Shown: positions 26,818-35,263, counted from the stretch's first letter. The stretch: 52,351 nucleotides of DNA from Clostridia bacterium (GCA_017503325.1 JAFVTI010000020.1:1-52351), one strand, 5' to 3'. Notes: generated by a model from the letters alone, not told the origin. Made by a program: numbers and translations.

Positions 26818-27767
26818 GCCTGCCTCCCGTAAGCCAGCTCCATCATGCGCGTCAGGGCGCGTGCCTCGTCCATGCCGCATCCGGGCAGTATGTTGCCGCT
26901 GACAAATTGCTCAATGGGCAAGGGGAGTGCCTCGGGCAGCTCGACCGGGGTCTGCTTGCCGCCCGTGGCTTGCGTGCACTTAATCACGCGATTGTTTTCC
27001 ATGTAGACGTAGCCACGGTCGCCGTGCACCTCGAAAATGACGGGGGAGCAGCAGGAGACAAAACCGGTTTCGTTGACCGCGATCGCACCGCTCTCAAAGG
27101 TCATGACCGTGACTGCATTGTCCTCAACGCCATCGGTGTTTTTTGCCGCCGCACCGGGATTTTGGTTGCACAGCGTAAAGGCGGACTTTGCCGTGATAGG
27201 CTCACCTAAGATCCAATGCGCAAGGTACATGCCGTGCGCACCAAGGTCAATCATCGCCCCGCCGCCGCACTGCTCGCGGTTATAAAAGTGCGCAGGTAAC
27301 CAGTCACCGCTGCTGCCCGAATGGCAGTTGCGGAAGCGAAGGTAGTTGATATTGCCAAGCTCACCGCTCATGGCAACGTCCTTGACAGCCATGCGTGCGG
27401 GTAGGTATTTCTGAAACAGGGAAATGGTAAAGGAGACATTGTTTTTCTCAACCGCCTCGGCCACGCGTGCGCAGTCCGCGTCGGTCAGCGCAAGCACCTT
27501 TTCGGTAAAGATGTGCTTGCCCGCGTTGGCAATCTTGATCATGTCGTCGGCATGGGTGTTGGTTGCCGAGCAAACGATCACGCCCTCGGCGTCGCTTGCG
27601 AGCAGCTCGTCGGCTGTGGCAAAGCGCGGAATGTCAAAATGCGCGGCAAAGGCCGACGCCAAAGCGTCGTCCGGCTCGTAAAAGCCGACCACCTCGCCGT
27701 ATTTCTGCGCCGTTCTCGTGTAATCGGGTGCGTGTACGTGCCATACACCGAAAATTGCTGTTTTCAT
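26814..27767 (-). CDS. Gfo/Idh/MocA-family oxidoreductase
   Basis: 317-aa NAD(P)-dependent sugar oxidoreductase. It has an N-terminal Rossmann fold (MKTAIFGVWHVHAPDY; the first loop is GVWHVH rather than the usual GxGxxG). Next is GKHIFTEKVLAL, where EK is the family's usual EKP position. A C-terminal alpha/beta domain follows, with GGGAMIDLGAHGMYLAHWILG carrying the D-x3-H catalytic pair. It leads a three-gene operon with a sialidase-like hydrolase and a sugar kinase, behind its own promoter. Substrate unknown. Confidence 0.9.
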   Translation of the reverse strand: MKTAIFGVWHVHAPDYTRTAQKYGEVVGFYEPDDALASAFAAHFDIPRFATADELLASDAEGVIVCSATNTHADDMIKIANAGKHIFTEKVLALTDADCARVAEAVEKNNVSFTISLFQKYLPARMAVKDVAMSGELGNINYLRFRNCHSGSSGDWLPAHFYNREQCGGGAMIDLGAHGMYLAHWILGEPITAKSAFTLCNQNPGAAAKNTDGVEDNAVTVMTFESGAIAVNETGFVSCCSPVIFEVHGDRGYVYMENNRVIKCTQATGGKQTPVELPEALPLPIEQFVSGNILPGCGMDEARALTRMMELAYGRQA

Positions 27768-27793
27768 AATTCCACCGCCTGTCGTTTTTCTTT

Positions 27794-27822
27794 ATTATAT
27801 CATAGATTTTTTAGAAATGCAA
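27794..27822 (-). promoter_or_regulatory. Promoter of the Gfo-sialidase-kinase operon
   Basis: TTGCAT (27822-27817), 17-bp spacer, TATAAT (27799-27794) on the minus strand, about 25 nt upstream of the ATG. Confidence 0.75.
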
Positions 27823-27847
27823 GAAAAATGCACAATGAGGAATATGA

Positions 27848-28020
27848 AATGCACGTAGGGCGGGGGCTTGCTCCCGCAGAAAAGTGCAGAGTGAAGAGCG
27901 CAGAATGAATGCACAATGCACAATGAGAAATTAAATGAAAATAAGAAAAGCCGCCATCGGCGGCTTTTCTACCACAATTCTGCATTCTGAATTCTTCATT
28001 CTGCATTGCGCGCAGCGCGC
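27848..28020. repeat. Dispersed repeat cluster with a terminator
   Basis: It contains GTAGGGCGGGGGCTTGCTCC, one of four copies in the window, and strings of GCACAATGCACAATGAG and TTCTGCATTCTGAATTCTTC, a spurious-ORF family also seen at 39.3, 41.5 and 48.6 kb. A GAAAAGCCGCC/GGCGGCTTTTC hairpin (27945-27969) followed by T-rich sequence on the minus strand ends the gene at 28023. No gene. Confidence 0.75.
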
Positions 28021-28022
28021 GC

Positions 28023-28391
28023 TTACACCCCTCCCGTGGCCTCGACAAATGCGATACATGTGATCATCCATAACACAATGCACAAGATGGGGCAAAGGGC
28101 AGTCTTTGCGGATTGCCAAACGATCTTGCTTGCTTTTCGTTCCTTTTTGTCAACGATGTGAGTGACTAGCAGGCCTGCGTTGAGCCCCAGTCCAATGGGC
28201 ATGAAGGGGGCAAACGTGACAAAACCAAATCCGTAAAGGGCGATCCCTGCAAGAGACCTTGCAAGCTCAAAATTGATGGAGAAATATGTCGTATACAGCA
28301 CGCAGATGGCAATCTCGGCAAGGCAGAGCAGCAAATACAGGCCATGCACGACCCATGAGAGGATCGAAAGCGTTTTCTTGGTGTTTTTCAT
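28023..28391 (-). CDS. Membrane protein of unknown function
   Basis: 122 aa from the ATG at 28391 (AAAAGGAGG). Three or four transmembrane helices: LSILSWVVHGLYLLLCLAEIA, a second from the Phe/Gly-rich SLAGIALYGFGFVTFAPFMPIG, a third through GLNAGLLVTHIV, and a C-terminal TALCPILCIVLWMITCIAF. A basic KKERKASK loop separates the last two. No family recognised. The gene stands alone between repeat-rich spacers. Confidence 0.65.
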   Translation of the reverse strand: MKNTKKTLSILSWVVHGLYLLLCLAEIAICVLYTTYFSINFELARSLAGIALYGFGFVTFAPFMPIGLGLNAGLLVTHIVDKKERKASKIVWQSAKTALCPILCIVLWMITCIAFVEATGGV

Positions 28392-28435
28392 GATGGCCTC
28401 CTTTTGAAAATTGTCGGATATTTTCAACGATGGGT

Positions 28436-28574
28436 TATGATTGGCTGCGCCAAGTTATGATATGATTGCCTTTGTAGCTTCAAACTGCCCGAAGGGTACG
28501 CGAAGCGTATCATAACTCATAACTTGCCCGCAGGGCAATCATAGCTGCGGATGAATGCGGAGCATTCATCCGCA
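28436..28574. repeat. Spacer with nested inverted repeats ending in the DUF1963 gene hairpin
   Basis: GTTATGATATGATTGCC and GGGCAATCATAG / TATCATAAC can pair across the spacer. A perfect 13-bp hairpin, TGCGGATGAATGC with a GGA loop (28546-28574), contains the stop codon of the gene at 28566. It lacks a clear T-run, so it may protect the mRNA end rather than terminate. Confidence 0.55.
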
Positions 28575-30215
28575 ATCCCACGTGTACATCACGTCCGAAA
28601 AGTCGCGGGCACGCAGCTTTTCTGCGGGAATGAAGAACTGACAGCCGCCCTCGTCGCCGAACATGATCAGCTCTTGCTCGTGCCCGTGCCCGTCGGGGGC
28701 AGTGTGGCTGACGATCTGCAAGAGCAGCGTGTCGTATTTTTGGAGCTCGGGCTTGTAGCGCGGGTCAAATTGCTCAAAGCAGGGGTAACCGCCGATGCGG
28801 TGGCCTGCGTAGGTGTTTTGCTCGTACAGGTAGTCGGATTCCTCGTCGGAAAGCTCGCCGAAGTCCTGGTCGATGCCAACCTTGCGCAAGGCAGCGTTGA
28901 CGCTTTTCTCAAAGCCATTGTCACTTGCGCGGATCGAGCCCATGGCAGGCGTCAGACGCACGGGCAGGACGTGGCGGATGGGGAAGTACTCGCCAAGCGC
29001 GGGATCATCCGCAAGGCGACTGTCAAAGGCACTTTCATCCTCGTCGTACAAAACGCGGAAATCGGATTGCACGTTCGGGTGGTCAAAGTCGGCGCCGTAT
29101 ACGTCGTTGTCGGCCACGTAAAAGCGCAGCACGCCGCGCGCAGGGAAATCGGGCACACCGCGTACCTCGGAGCACCAGATGGCCGCCAGCAGCTTCATGG
29201 GCGCGCCCGTGCTGTCAAGCGGCACGTCCTTGTCCACGGGTGCGCCGCCAAGGCGCGAGCGGTTGCCGTCCTCGGGGGCGGGCAGACGAATCTCTACCAT
29301 AGGCAGAGCCGTGTCGCGCTTCAAATGCCCGTTGGCGCGCTCGATCTCCTCGCGCACGCCGCTTGCGGTCGTAAAGGCTACGGTTCCTGCTTCCAGCCCC
29401 TGCAATACGGAGCGCAGCTTGTCGGCTTGCTCGCCGTGCAAAACGGCACTGTCAAAGTATTTTTTGCTGTTTTGCTTGTCGCCCATGGCAAAGTATGCCA
29501 CGCAAAGCGCAGCCTCCGCCTGGTACATGTCCGCCTTGATCGAAACAGCATGCAGCGCGGGCGCGATCACCTTTTGCCAGTTGGAGGCGGACAGGTGTGC
29601 AATGGCTAAGTTATTCCATGCGTATGGATTCTGCTCATCATACTTGATGCCGTTTTCATAGCATGCAATGGCCTTGTCAAAGTTGCCTTGCTTTTTGTAA
29701 AGCAGACCGAGGTTGGACCATGCCGTGGAGTGCGCGGGAGAGAACTTAACCAGCTCTTCGTAGGTGGCAATGGCGTCGTCGATGCAGCCGGCATCGGTGT
29801 AGGTCAGGGCCAGAAACAGCAGCACGGCATTGTAGTCGTCGCTTGTGCGGCATTCGCGGCGCAGAGCGATCAGTCTTGTCACAGCACCGTTGAATTTGTT
29901 GCGGTTGTAGCGCTCAATGGCGGTCAGCAGCGCTTTTCTTTGCCGCTTCTGATCGGGCGCGGAGAAGGCCGAGCCAATCTCTTTTGCAAAAGTCTTTTCG
30001 ATCCGACGCAGCGAAGGGCCGCCCACGTTGCCGATCAGTCTGACAAACGTCAGCCCAAGACCGACCATCAAAATGCCGAATTTGACGGCGTCTGCCTTGT
30101 CCACGACCCATGCGTTGTGCGCGGTTTCTGCGATAAACAGACCGATTGCGGCGACAGCCAATACGATCAGCAGCCCGTAAGCGATAAACATTGGGATTTT
30201 AGAGGATTTTTTCAT
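28566..30215 (-). CDS. Membrane-anchored TPR protein with C-terminal DUF1963 (YwqG-like) domain
   Basis: 549 aa from the ATG at 30215 (AAGGAG). Two N-terminal helices (FIAYGLLIVLAVAAIGLF and a second at about 35-52) anchor the protein. A TPR region covers about 95-270, with units such as AWSNLGLLYKKQGNFDKAIACYENG and a repeat of AWNNLAIAHL. The last 230 residues match the YwqG/DUF1963 type: a W-C-S-E beta start, an FYVADNDVYG strand, RIGGYPCFEQ, and LLLQI near a final FFIPAEKLRARDFSDVMYTWDCG. Its function is unknown. DUF1963 proteins often occur with immunity-type genes, as further along here. Confidence 0.8.
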   Translation of the reverse strand: MKKSSKIPMFIAYGLLIVLAVAAIGLFIAETAHNAWVVDKADAVKFGILMVGLGLTFVRLIGNVGGPSLRRIEKTFAKEIGSAFSAPDQKRQRKALLTAIERYNRNKFNGAVTRLIALRRECRTSDDYNAVLLFLALTYTDAGCIDDAIATYEELVKFSPAHSTAWSNLGLLYKKQGNFDKAIACYENGIKYDEQNPYAWNNLAIAHLSASNWQKVIAPALHAVSIKADMYQAEAALCVAYFAMGDKQNSKKYFDSAVLHGEQADKLRSVLQGLEAGTVAFTTASGVREEIERANGHLKRDTALPMVEIRLPAPEDGNRSRLGGAPVDKDVPLDSTGAPMKLLAAIWCSEVRGVPDFPARGVLRFYVADNDVYGADFDHPNVQSDFRVLYDEDESAFDSRLADDPALGEYFPIRHVLPVRLTPAMGSIRASDNGFEKSVNAALRKVGIDQDFGELSDEESDYLYEQNTYAGHRIGGYPCFEQFDPRYKPELQKYDTLLLQIVSHTAPDGHGHEQELIMFGDEGGCQFFIPAEKLRARDFSDVMYTWDCG

Positions 30216-30403
30216 TTGGGAAACTCCTTGGAATATATTCACCTATATAGACGAATTTTTTGCGCATAAAGTCCGACTTTTTTGAGAAATGATGAAAATT
30301 TTTGCGCAGATCCATTATAGCAAAATTTCGGGTAAAAAGAGATGAAGAATTATTAAATCTTTGTGATGATTTGTTGTGGGGCGGAGGGCGTGCGTAACGT
30401 GTT

Positions 30404-30669
30404 GTGTCATCCTGAGCGGAGCAAACAATTGCGTATTGTTTGCGAAGTCGAACCCGACCAAAGGAGGGCGCGGAGCGCAGAGCGCGAAGCGGGATCTCGA
30501 ATGGGTTTTCTCAACGTTAATTCAAAAGTAAACAGGTTGCAAAAACCGCTCGGAGATCCTCAAACCGCTTTGCGGTTAGACTTTCAAAAATCAGCAAATT
30601 GTTGCAGATTTTTGAAAGTTCGACTACGAAAACATCCACCTGGGATGTTTTCTTCGCTCAGGATGACAC
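30404..30669 (+). mobile_element. Dispersed element with CATCCTGAGCG terminal repeats, 266 bp
   Basis: 15-bp perfect inverted ends, GTGTCATCCTGAGCG and its complement. Internal hairpins are GCAAACAAT/ATTGTTTGC near the left end and GAAAACATCC/GGATGTTTTC near the right. AAGTCGAACCCGACC and AAAGTTCGACT in its arms resemble tRNA T-loops. No open reading frame of substance. A second, truncated copy lies at 1-130. It occupies most of the 560-bp gap between the TPR gene and the DUF4234 gene. Confidence 0.8.
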
Positions 30670-30737
30670 ACTGGGTGACGGACACGTGGCTCTTTCGCCC
30701 GGGATGATACGCAAGGGATGCTTCCCCTCGTTCCCAT

Positions 30738-30765
30738 ATAAAAAGGAGCTTTCGCCCCTTTTTTG
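30738..30765 (-). terminator. Terminator of the DUF4234 gene
   Basis: AAAAAGG and CCTTTTTT arms around a CTTTCG-containing loop, with T-runs on either strand, about 10 nt after the stop at 30776. Confidence 0.7.
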
Positions 30766-30775
30766 AATATTGATA

Positions 30776-31237
30776 TTACTTGTTCTCGTTCTTTTCGTTG
30801 AAATCCTCGCAAAGCAAATTCATTGCGGTGCACAGCTTGTGGAAGTATACGAAGGGACCGACCAAAACAAAAGAGCCGAGTAAATACCAGCCCCAGAAGT
30901 CGCCCATGCCGAACGAGTAATCAATGCTGCGTTCCGCCAAGGCTTCTTCAACACGCTGGGTGATGTGATAAAACCAGACCCAGACGACAATGTTGAGAGT
31001 GAATATAGAGAGGAGCCAAGCGAACAGATAGTTAAAGGTCTTGCTGCCGTCGCGCTTGGGGGCAACCTTGTCAATGTCGAAGGAAAAGGGGATAAAGAAC
31101 AGAATGTTGTAAATGCCGAGCGTCAGAATATTCAGAATCATCAGCTTCCACATGCTTCTGTTTGTCTTCAGCACAGGCTCCTTGTGTGCTTTTTCTTTGG
31201 CGGCTGCTTCGTAGTCAAGATCGTAGGGATAAGCCAT
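30776..31237 (-). CDS. DUF4234 membrane protein
   Basis: 153 aa from the ATG at 31237. The arrangement is typical of DUF4234: a charged N-terminus, LMILNILTLGIYNILFF helix, RDGSKTFNYLFAWLLSIFTLNI helix, WFYHITQRVEEAL, and a Gly/Trp-rich GMGDFWGWYLLGSFVLVGPFVYFHKLC helix. Function of the family is not known. It is a single-gene unit with its own consensus promoter and terminator. Confidence 0.8.
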   Translation of the reverse strand: MAYPYDLDYEAAAKEKAHKEPVLKTNRSMWKLMILNILTLGIYNILFFIPFSFDIDKVAPKRDGSKTFNYLFAWLLSIFTLNIVVWVWFYHITQRVEEALAERSIDYSFGMGDFWGWYLLGSFVLVGPFVYFHKLCTAMNLLCEDFNEKNENK

Positions 31238-31264
31238 AAGTAAATCTCCTTTCGAGTTTTTTAC

Positions 31265-31293
31265 ATTATAACACGGAAATACTGTCCTGTCAA
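31265..31293 (-). promoter_or_regulatory. Promoter of the DUF4234 gene
   Basis: Perfect TTGACA (31293-31288), 17-bp spacer, TATAAT (31270-31265) on the minus strand. Confidence 0.9.
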
Positions 31294-31373
31294 TATATTG
31301 CAAGTAAGCCCTGCGTAATACTTGCCGTTTTTGAAAAAGGCACAAATTGATTTGAGCGTCGAAACAAGGGATT

Positions 31374-32444
31374 TTACTCACACCAGCGGGTGATCTTTTC
31401 CACCATCCACTCGCCCTTCTCGCGGCTCGAGCACCAGCAGCTGATGTAAAAGCCGGTGGGGTCAAGCGTTTTGATCATGTGCTCCGCGCCTGCCATATCG
31501 CCCTCATTGATACCGCCCAGCAGCACAAGGTTCTTTTTCTTGTCCTGGATCTTGCGGTAAATGGGATACCAACGCGCATCCCAAAGGGGCTCGCAGCCCG
31601 TGCCCGGCGTCCATTGAATACCGGTAAGCCCGGGGATGTCCAATATCATATCCAGATGATTGAGCTCGCCCACACCGTCCAAATGGTAGATCGAGCGATC
31701 CATATGCGCCACCTGATCCGCAAGGTCGGGCAACACGAATTCTTCAAACTGTAGAGGCGAGATCATGTAGCAAAAATCGCACTGCAAGGGATACCACGGC
31801 TTTGCCGAGGGAATGCTCATCCAGCTGTTGTAGGGCAGATCCGCATGTCTGAGCGTTTCTGCCTGCTGATCAAACACCTCAAACCATACTTGCTTGACGC
31901 GCGCGGAAAACTCTTTGAGCTCGTCGGGGTAGTCGTACAGGTCGTAAAGCAGATTTTGCGTGCCGCGCAGGGATGCCACGATATCCAGAATACCACCGAT
32001 ATCGGTCATGGAAAAGGCCGCGTCGGGGTCGCGCGCAAACAGCTCCTGCTCGCGCAAAAGGCTCTGCCAAAGGTCGCTCTGCGGGTCAAATATCACCTCG
32101 GGCGGGTTTTCCCAATCCGTGATGACCTGCTTGACGTCCAGCCACACCGTGCGGGGATTGAGCTTGTAGCCGCCGCCAATGCAGGAGGACAGCATGCCCG
32201 GGCCGTAGTTGGCAAAATGGCAGGGCACACCCTCGGCCAAAAACTCGGTGTGATCGGTCCGGTGCTTATATGCATTGTACTTATACTCCACGTCCAGCCA
32301 TTGCTGCTCCAGCGACTCGGGCGCAGCCTCGGGCTCGTAGCCCTGTCTGATAAAGGACATGTTCAGAATGGGGCGCGCCGTGTTTTTGCGCTCCCAGAAT
32401 TTTTCGTATTGTGCCAGTGCGCTCTCAAACGTTTTCTTGTACAT
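31374..32444 (-). CDS. Uroporphyrinogen-decarboxylase-like protein
   Basis: 356 aa from the ATG at 32444 (AAGAGGTG); a GTG two codons upstream is a weaker choice. The protein has the UroD/methyltransferase TIM-barrel type of C-terminal half: YHLDGVGELNHLDMILDIPGLTGIQWTPG, LLGGINEGDM and a terminal GFYISCWCSSREKGEWMV. Such UroD-like proteins are common in carbohydrate clusters of gut Bacillota and are not haem enzymes. No other haem genes are in the window. Substrate unknown. It follows a beta-helix hydrolase gene by 9 nt. Confidence 0.75.
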   Translation of the reverse strand: MYKKTFESALAQYEKFWERKNTARPILNMSFIRQGYEPEAAPESLEQQWLDVEYKYNAYKHRTDHTEFLAEGVPCHFANYGPGMLSSCIGGGYKLNPRTVWLDVKQVITDWENPPEVIFDPQSDLWQSLLREQELFARDPDAAFSMTDIGGILDIVASLRGTQNLLYDLYDYPDELKEFSARVKQVWFEVFDQQAETLRHADLPYNSWMSIPSAKPWYPLQCDFCYMISPLQFEEFVLPDLADQVAHMDRSIYHLDGVGELNHLDMILDIPGLTGIQWTPGTGCEPLWDARWYPIYRKIQDKKKNLVLLGGINEGDMAGAEHMIKTLDPTGFYISCWCSSREKGEWMVEKITRWCE

Positions 32445-32453
32445 AAGCACCTC

Positions 32454-33527
32454 TTAATTTTCTGTTTTTTCTCTCTGATCCAAAAGCAGCTGTGCGCCGC
32501 CAAAGCATTCCACGTTCTCCGTTGTCAGATTCCGGATGCTGCCAGCCAGGGCGATGGCGTAATCTCCGCCGCCGCGCACGTTTCGCACCGCAATATTGTA
32601 GGTTTCGTCGGGCGTTGCGTGTCTGCTGCCGTACAGGCGCACGTCACCGATGCGCACCGCATAGAGCCCGCGATCCATGTGCGGGCAGTCGGCAGACATG
32701 TCATAAACACCGTCGATTTCAATATCGTGCAGCTTGATGCCGCCTTGATTGAGCAGCCTGACGTTGGTGCAAAAGGCGGCGGTGCGCACGTCGCGAATGC
32801 GCACGCGGCAGATGTCCCGGGGCAGCCCGTCTACTGCAAAGGCCTGCTCCAGCGCACCGTGCAAGCCGGTCAGCGCGATCGAATCGTCCTCGGTAAAGCC
32901 TGTGATATGCTCGATTACAATATCGTGGCAGCCCTGTCGCAGGTCGATCCCATCTGCGTTTTTGACCAGTACCTCGGCATATCTGTCGCGTCGCAGCCCG
33001 TGATGGGAATTGCCGCATGCGTCTATCCATACGTCGTTGGCGCAAAAATCGATATTGCCGATGTATCCGTGCGCGCAGTAGAGGAAATTGAGAGCCCACC
33101 AGCGTTGATTGCGGCAGGAGAGATTCTCAATTCTGAAGCCGTCCACGTTAGTAAACAGCAAAAGATTGTTTTTCCAGATGGGCGGCATACCGTCCCGCAT
33201 TTGCGTGGATTCCGAAAGACCGTTGTATTCGCCGCCGTCCAGAATGGCGCGTCCTTTGCCGATCACGGCAATATTGTGATCCGTGCCGTTGGGTGTCCGA
33301 CCGAGCTTGGTGCCGTGATGCTCGTTGACAAACATATTGGAAAAGCAGCCGTCCGCCATGCGCAGGTGGCAGTCCTGCAAAATCAGGGTGAAATCCGAGG
33401 GCAGACGAATGGCCGTGTCGATCTCCCACGCACCGCTGACGGTTGCCGTGCGGCTGCCGTTTTCTGTCGCGGCCCGTATCAGGGATGTGATATGCTCGCT
33501 GCCATGCTTTTGAAAGAGTTGTTTCAC
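32454..33527 (-). CDS. Right-handed beta-helix protein, GH28-like
   Basis: 357 aa without a signal peptide. Repeated short beta turns fill the protein (IAVIGKGRAILDGG, FRIENLSCRNQ, DIVIEHITGF, VRIRDVRTAAF). Two motifs parallel the polygalacturonase family: NADGIDLRQG (GH28 usually NTDGID) and EDDSIALTG (usually GDD). They carry the Asp residues used for catalysis. It is probably an intracellular enzyme acting on oligogalacturonide-like sugars. Co-transcribed with the UroD-like gene and 21 nt after a small membrane protein gene. Confidence 0.7.
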   Translation of the reverse strand: MKQLFQKHGSEHITSLIRAATENGSRTATVSGAWEIDTAIRLPSDFTLILQDCHLRMADGCFSNMFVNEHHGTKLGRTPNGTDHNIAVIGKGRAILDGGEYNGLSESTQMRDGMPPIWKNNLLLFTNVDGFRIENLSCRNQRWWALNFLYCAHGYIGNIDFCANDVWIDACGNSHHGLRRDRYAEVLVKNADGIDLRQGCHDIVIEHITGFTEDDSIALTGLHGALEQAFAVDGLPRDICRVRIRDVRTAAFCTNVRLLNQGGIKLHDIEIDGVYDMSADCPHMDRGLYAVRIGDVRLYGSRHATPDETYNIAVRNVRGGGDYAIALAGSIRNLTTENVECFGGAQLLLDQREKTEN

Positions 33528-33548
33528 GTACGTCTCCTGTTATGTAAA

Positions 33549-33920
33549 TTAGACTGTTTCCGTTTTCTTTGCCTCGTCCAAGGCTGCAAGGGCAAGCGCG
33601 AAGCAGACGGTGATTCCGGGAGAAAAGCCGCCCGGGAATTGTGTGACGAATGCCACAAGGCTTAAAAGTGCACCGATCGCACCCACGATCATCAAGAAAT
33701 ATGCGCCGATTTTGAGAGCGGACGCGGGCGCATGCGGACGGACGATCTTGCACAGCAGGCGAACAAAGCCGTAGATAATCAAGGGCAGCACCAAGGACAG
33801 CACAAGCATCAGGATCTTGTCCTTCCCACTACTCAAAATCAGATATAGTACCAAGGGGATCAGCGCAATGATTGCCCCGATGATCAAAATCAGATTTCTT
33901 TTTTCAAAAATCTTAGTCAT
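33549..33920 (-). CDS. Membrane protein of unknown function
   Basis: 123 aa with four hydrophobic helices: NLILIIGAIIALIPLVLYLIL, ILMLVLSLVLPLIIYGFVRLL, LKIGAYFLMIVGAIGALLSLVAF and PGITVCFALALAAL. Short basic loops separate them. No family recognised. It sits between the DUF4375 gene (15-nt gap) and the beta-helix gene (21-nt gap), all in one direction. Confidence 0.65.
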   Translation of the reverse strand: MTKIFEKRNLILIIGAIIALIPLVLYLILSSGKDKILMLVLSLVLPLIIYGFVRLLCKIVRPHAPASALKIGAYFLMIVGAIGALLSLVAFVTQFPGGFSPGITVCFALALAALDEAKKTETV

Positions 33921-33935
33921 ATGAGTCTCCTTTGG

Positions 33936-34436
33936 TCAGAATTGCGCAAGATTTTCTTTTGCATACTTGGTCAGATAGGTTTCCAAGGGCTCCATTTCGT
34001 AATACGCATCGTCAAAATCGTCAAAGGGATATTTGTCGTATTGCGCGTCAAAATCCTCCCAATCCTCGGAGTCAAAGCTCGAAAGATCGCTTACGTTAAT
34101 GCCGTTTTCTTCAACAAAAGTATCGTATAGCCTTTGATGCTCGTCTGCACCGATCAGCGCAAGATACTCGCTTATCAAGGGCGCAACCATGCGGCTGGAA
34201 TTGACGAAAAACTGGCAAAGTCCACCATTGTTGACCTCGGTATCCAGCCAATTTACCGAGTAGAATACCTTTTGATAAGGGTTGAGTGCATTTACGCCCT
34301 CTGCCCAATCCTCAAAACCGTCCACAACGTGCTCGGTTCGGATCATAATGGCCCAGAAAAATTCCTCATCGGACAGCTCAGCCAATTGCTCTCCCGTCAT
34401 TTGCAGATATTTGTCGTCGTTTTGAAAAATGCCCAT
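33936..34436 (-). CDS. DUF4375 (DMP19-like) protein, immunity-type
   Basis: 166 aa from the ATG at 34436 (GGAGGT site). The helical DUF4375 signature is clear: QKVFYSVNWLDTEVNNGGLCQFFVNSS followed by LIGADEHQRLYDTF. The C-terminus is very acidic (SFDSEDWEDFDAQYDKYPFDDFDDAYYEME). Proteins of this kind are small, cytosolic and, as I recall, predicted to act as immunity proteins in polymorphic toxin systems. No toxin is next to it. A SUFU-domain gene lies just upstream. Confidence 0.75.
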   Translation of the reverse strand: MGIFQNDDKYLQMTGEQLAELSDEEFFWAIMIRTEHVVDGFEDWAEGVNALNPYQKVFYSVNWLDTEVNNGGLCQFFVNSSRMVAPLISEYLALIGADEHQRLYDTFVEENGINVSDLSSFDSEDWEDFDAQYDKYPFDDFDDAYYEMEPLETYLTKYAKENLAQF

Positions 34437-34488
34437 GTTATAACCTCCATGCCGCCTTTGGCGGCTCAAATAGTGATGGAAACTTCAC

Positions 34489-34587
34489 CGTGGAGCTTTG
34501 CTCCAAAAATGGGTTGGAACCCATTTTTAGGTGAAGTTTAAGCGTGAATGGTTGCGTATAAAGGAATATAACGTGAACTTTCACGCT
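34489..34587. other. Two adjacent nested stem-loop structures
   Basis: An AAACTTCACC/GGTGAAGTTT stem encloses two hairpins, GGAGC-TTT-GCTCC and AAAAATGGGTT/AACCCATTTTT, as in a three-way junction. Next to it AGCGTGAA/TTCACGCT closes a second stem. Both lie between the SUFU and DUF4375 genes. Confidence 0.55.
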
Positions 34588-34599
34588 AGGCTCCTTTGG

Positions 34600-35211
34600 T
34601 TAAAACTTTTCGCTTCTACGTCTTTCGGAGATAAAGTGACGCTCGCAACCATTTTCGGGGTACAGATATGCGGAAAAGGCCTGCGGACCGATCTTCATCA
34701 GACGATTCAGATCGTCCTTGTTCAAAAGAACGACCTGCAGGCATGCCACGGTTTTGAAAGCCCCTGTCCGGCAGTGCAAGACGTCCACATCGGGAACGAC
34801 CTGCGGGAACTCGATAAATGCCGCGATCATCTCGTCCTCGGGATCCTCGTTTTCCCATTCAAAGCTGTGTGCGTAGGTAATGTGCGTGTTGTAGAATTTC
34901 GCGTAGGATGCGATCATGGTCAGCTTGGCGTGATACCAGGACATGACGCTCTTGTCGTGCAAGTCCTCGTCGGCATCCACAAACATCACGTATTCGTTTC
35001 GTCTGCCGATGGTATTGGGGATTTTGGGCATTTTGTAGTCGCTCGCCCCCATGGTGACCAGCTTCCAGAAAGGATATTTTTCTGTAGGCTCGTATAACAG
35101 AACGTCAATGTGGTATCCGTTGTCCACGATCGGGTGCAGCACATGCTCGTTTTTCTGCTCGAAATATCTGTCAAAGTGCGCGGTAAGCTTGTCCATTTCT
35201 TTCAGTTTCAT
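34600..35211 (-). CDS. SUFU-domain (Suppressor of fused-like) protein, immunity-type
   Basis: 203 aa covering one Suppressor-of-fused domain. The conserved core includes HVLHPIVDNGYHIDVLLYEPT, FWKLVTMGASDYKMPKIPN, RNEYVMFVDAD and a later FKTVACLQVVLLNKDDLN strand-helix. Bacterial SUFU proteins are known immunity partners of polymorphic and contact-dependent toxins. No toxin gene is in this window, so it may be an orphan. It has its own promoter. Confidence 0.85.
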   Translation of the reverse strand: MKLKEMDKLTAHFDRYFEQKNEHVLHPIVDNGYHIDVLLYEPTEKYPFWKLVTMGASDYKMPKIPNTIGRRNEYVMFVDADEDLHDKSVMSWYHAKLTMIASYAKFYNTHITYAHSFEWENEDPEDEMIAAFIEFPQVVPDVDVLHCRTGAFKTVACLQVVLLNKDDLNRLMKIGPQAFSAYLYPENGCERHFISERRRSEKF

Positions 35212-35234
35212 ATGTTTGTCACCTTTCGTAGATC

Positions 35235-35263
35235 ATTGTATCTTATAAGACGCGATTTGTCAC
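35235..35263 (-). promoter_or_regulatory. Promoter of the SUFU gene
   Basis: GTGACA (35263-35258), 17-bp spacer, TACAAT (35240-35235) on the minus strand, about 25 nt upstream of the ATG. Confidence 0.65.

Noticed and set aside
31374..32444. Haem biosynthesis hemE
   Set aside because: Only the UroD fold is shared; neighbours are sugar genes and no other haem gene is present.
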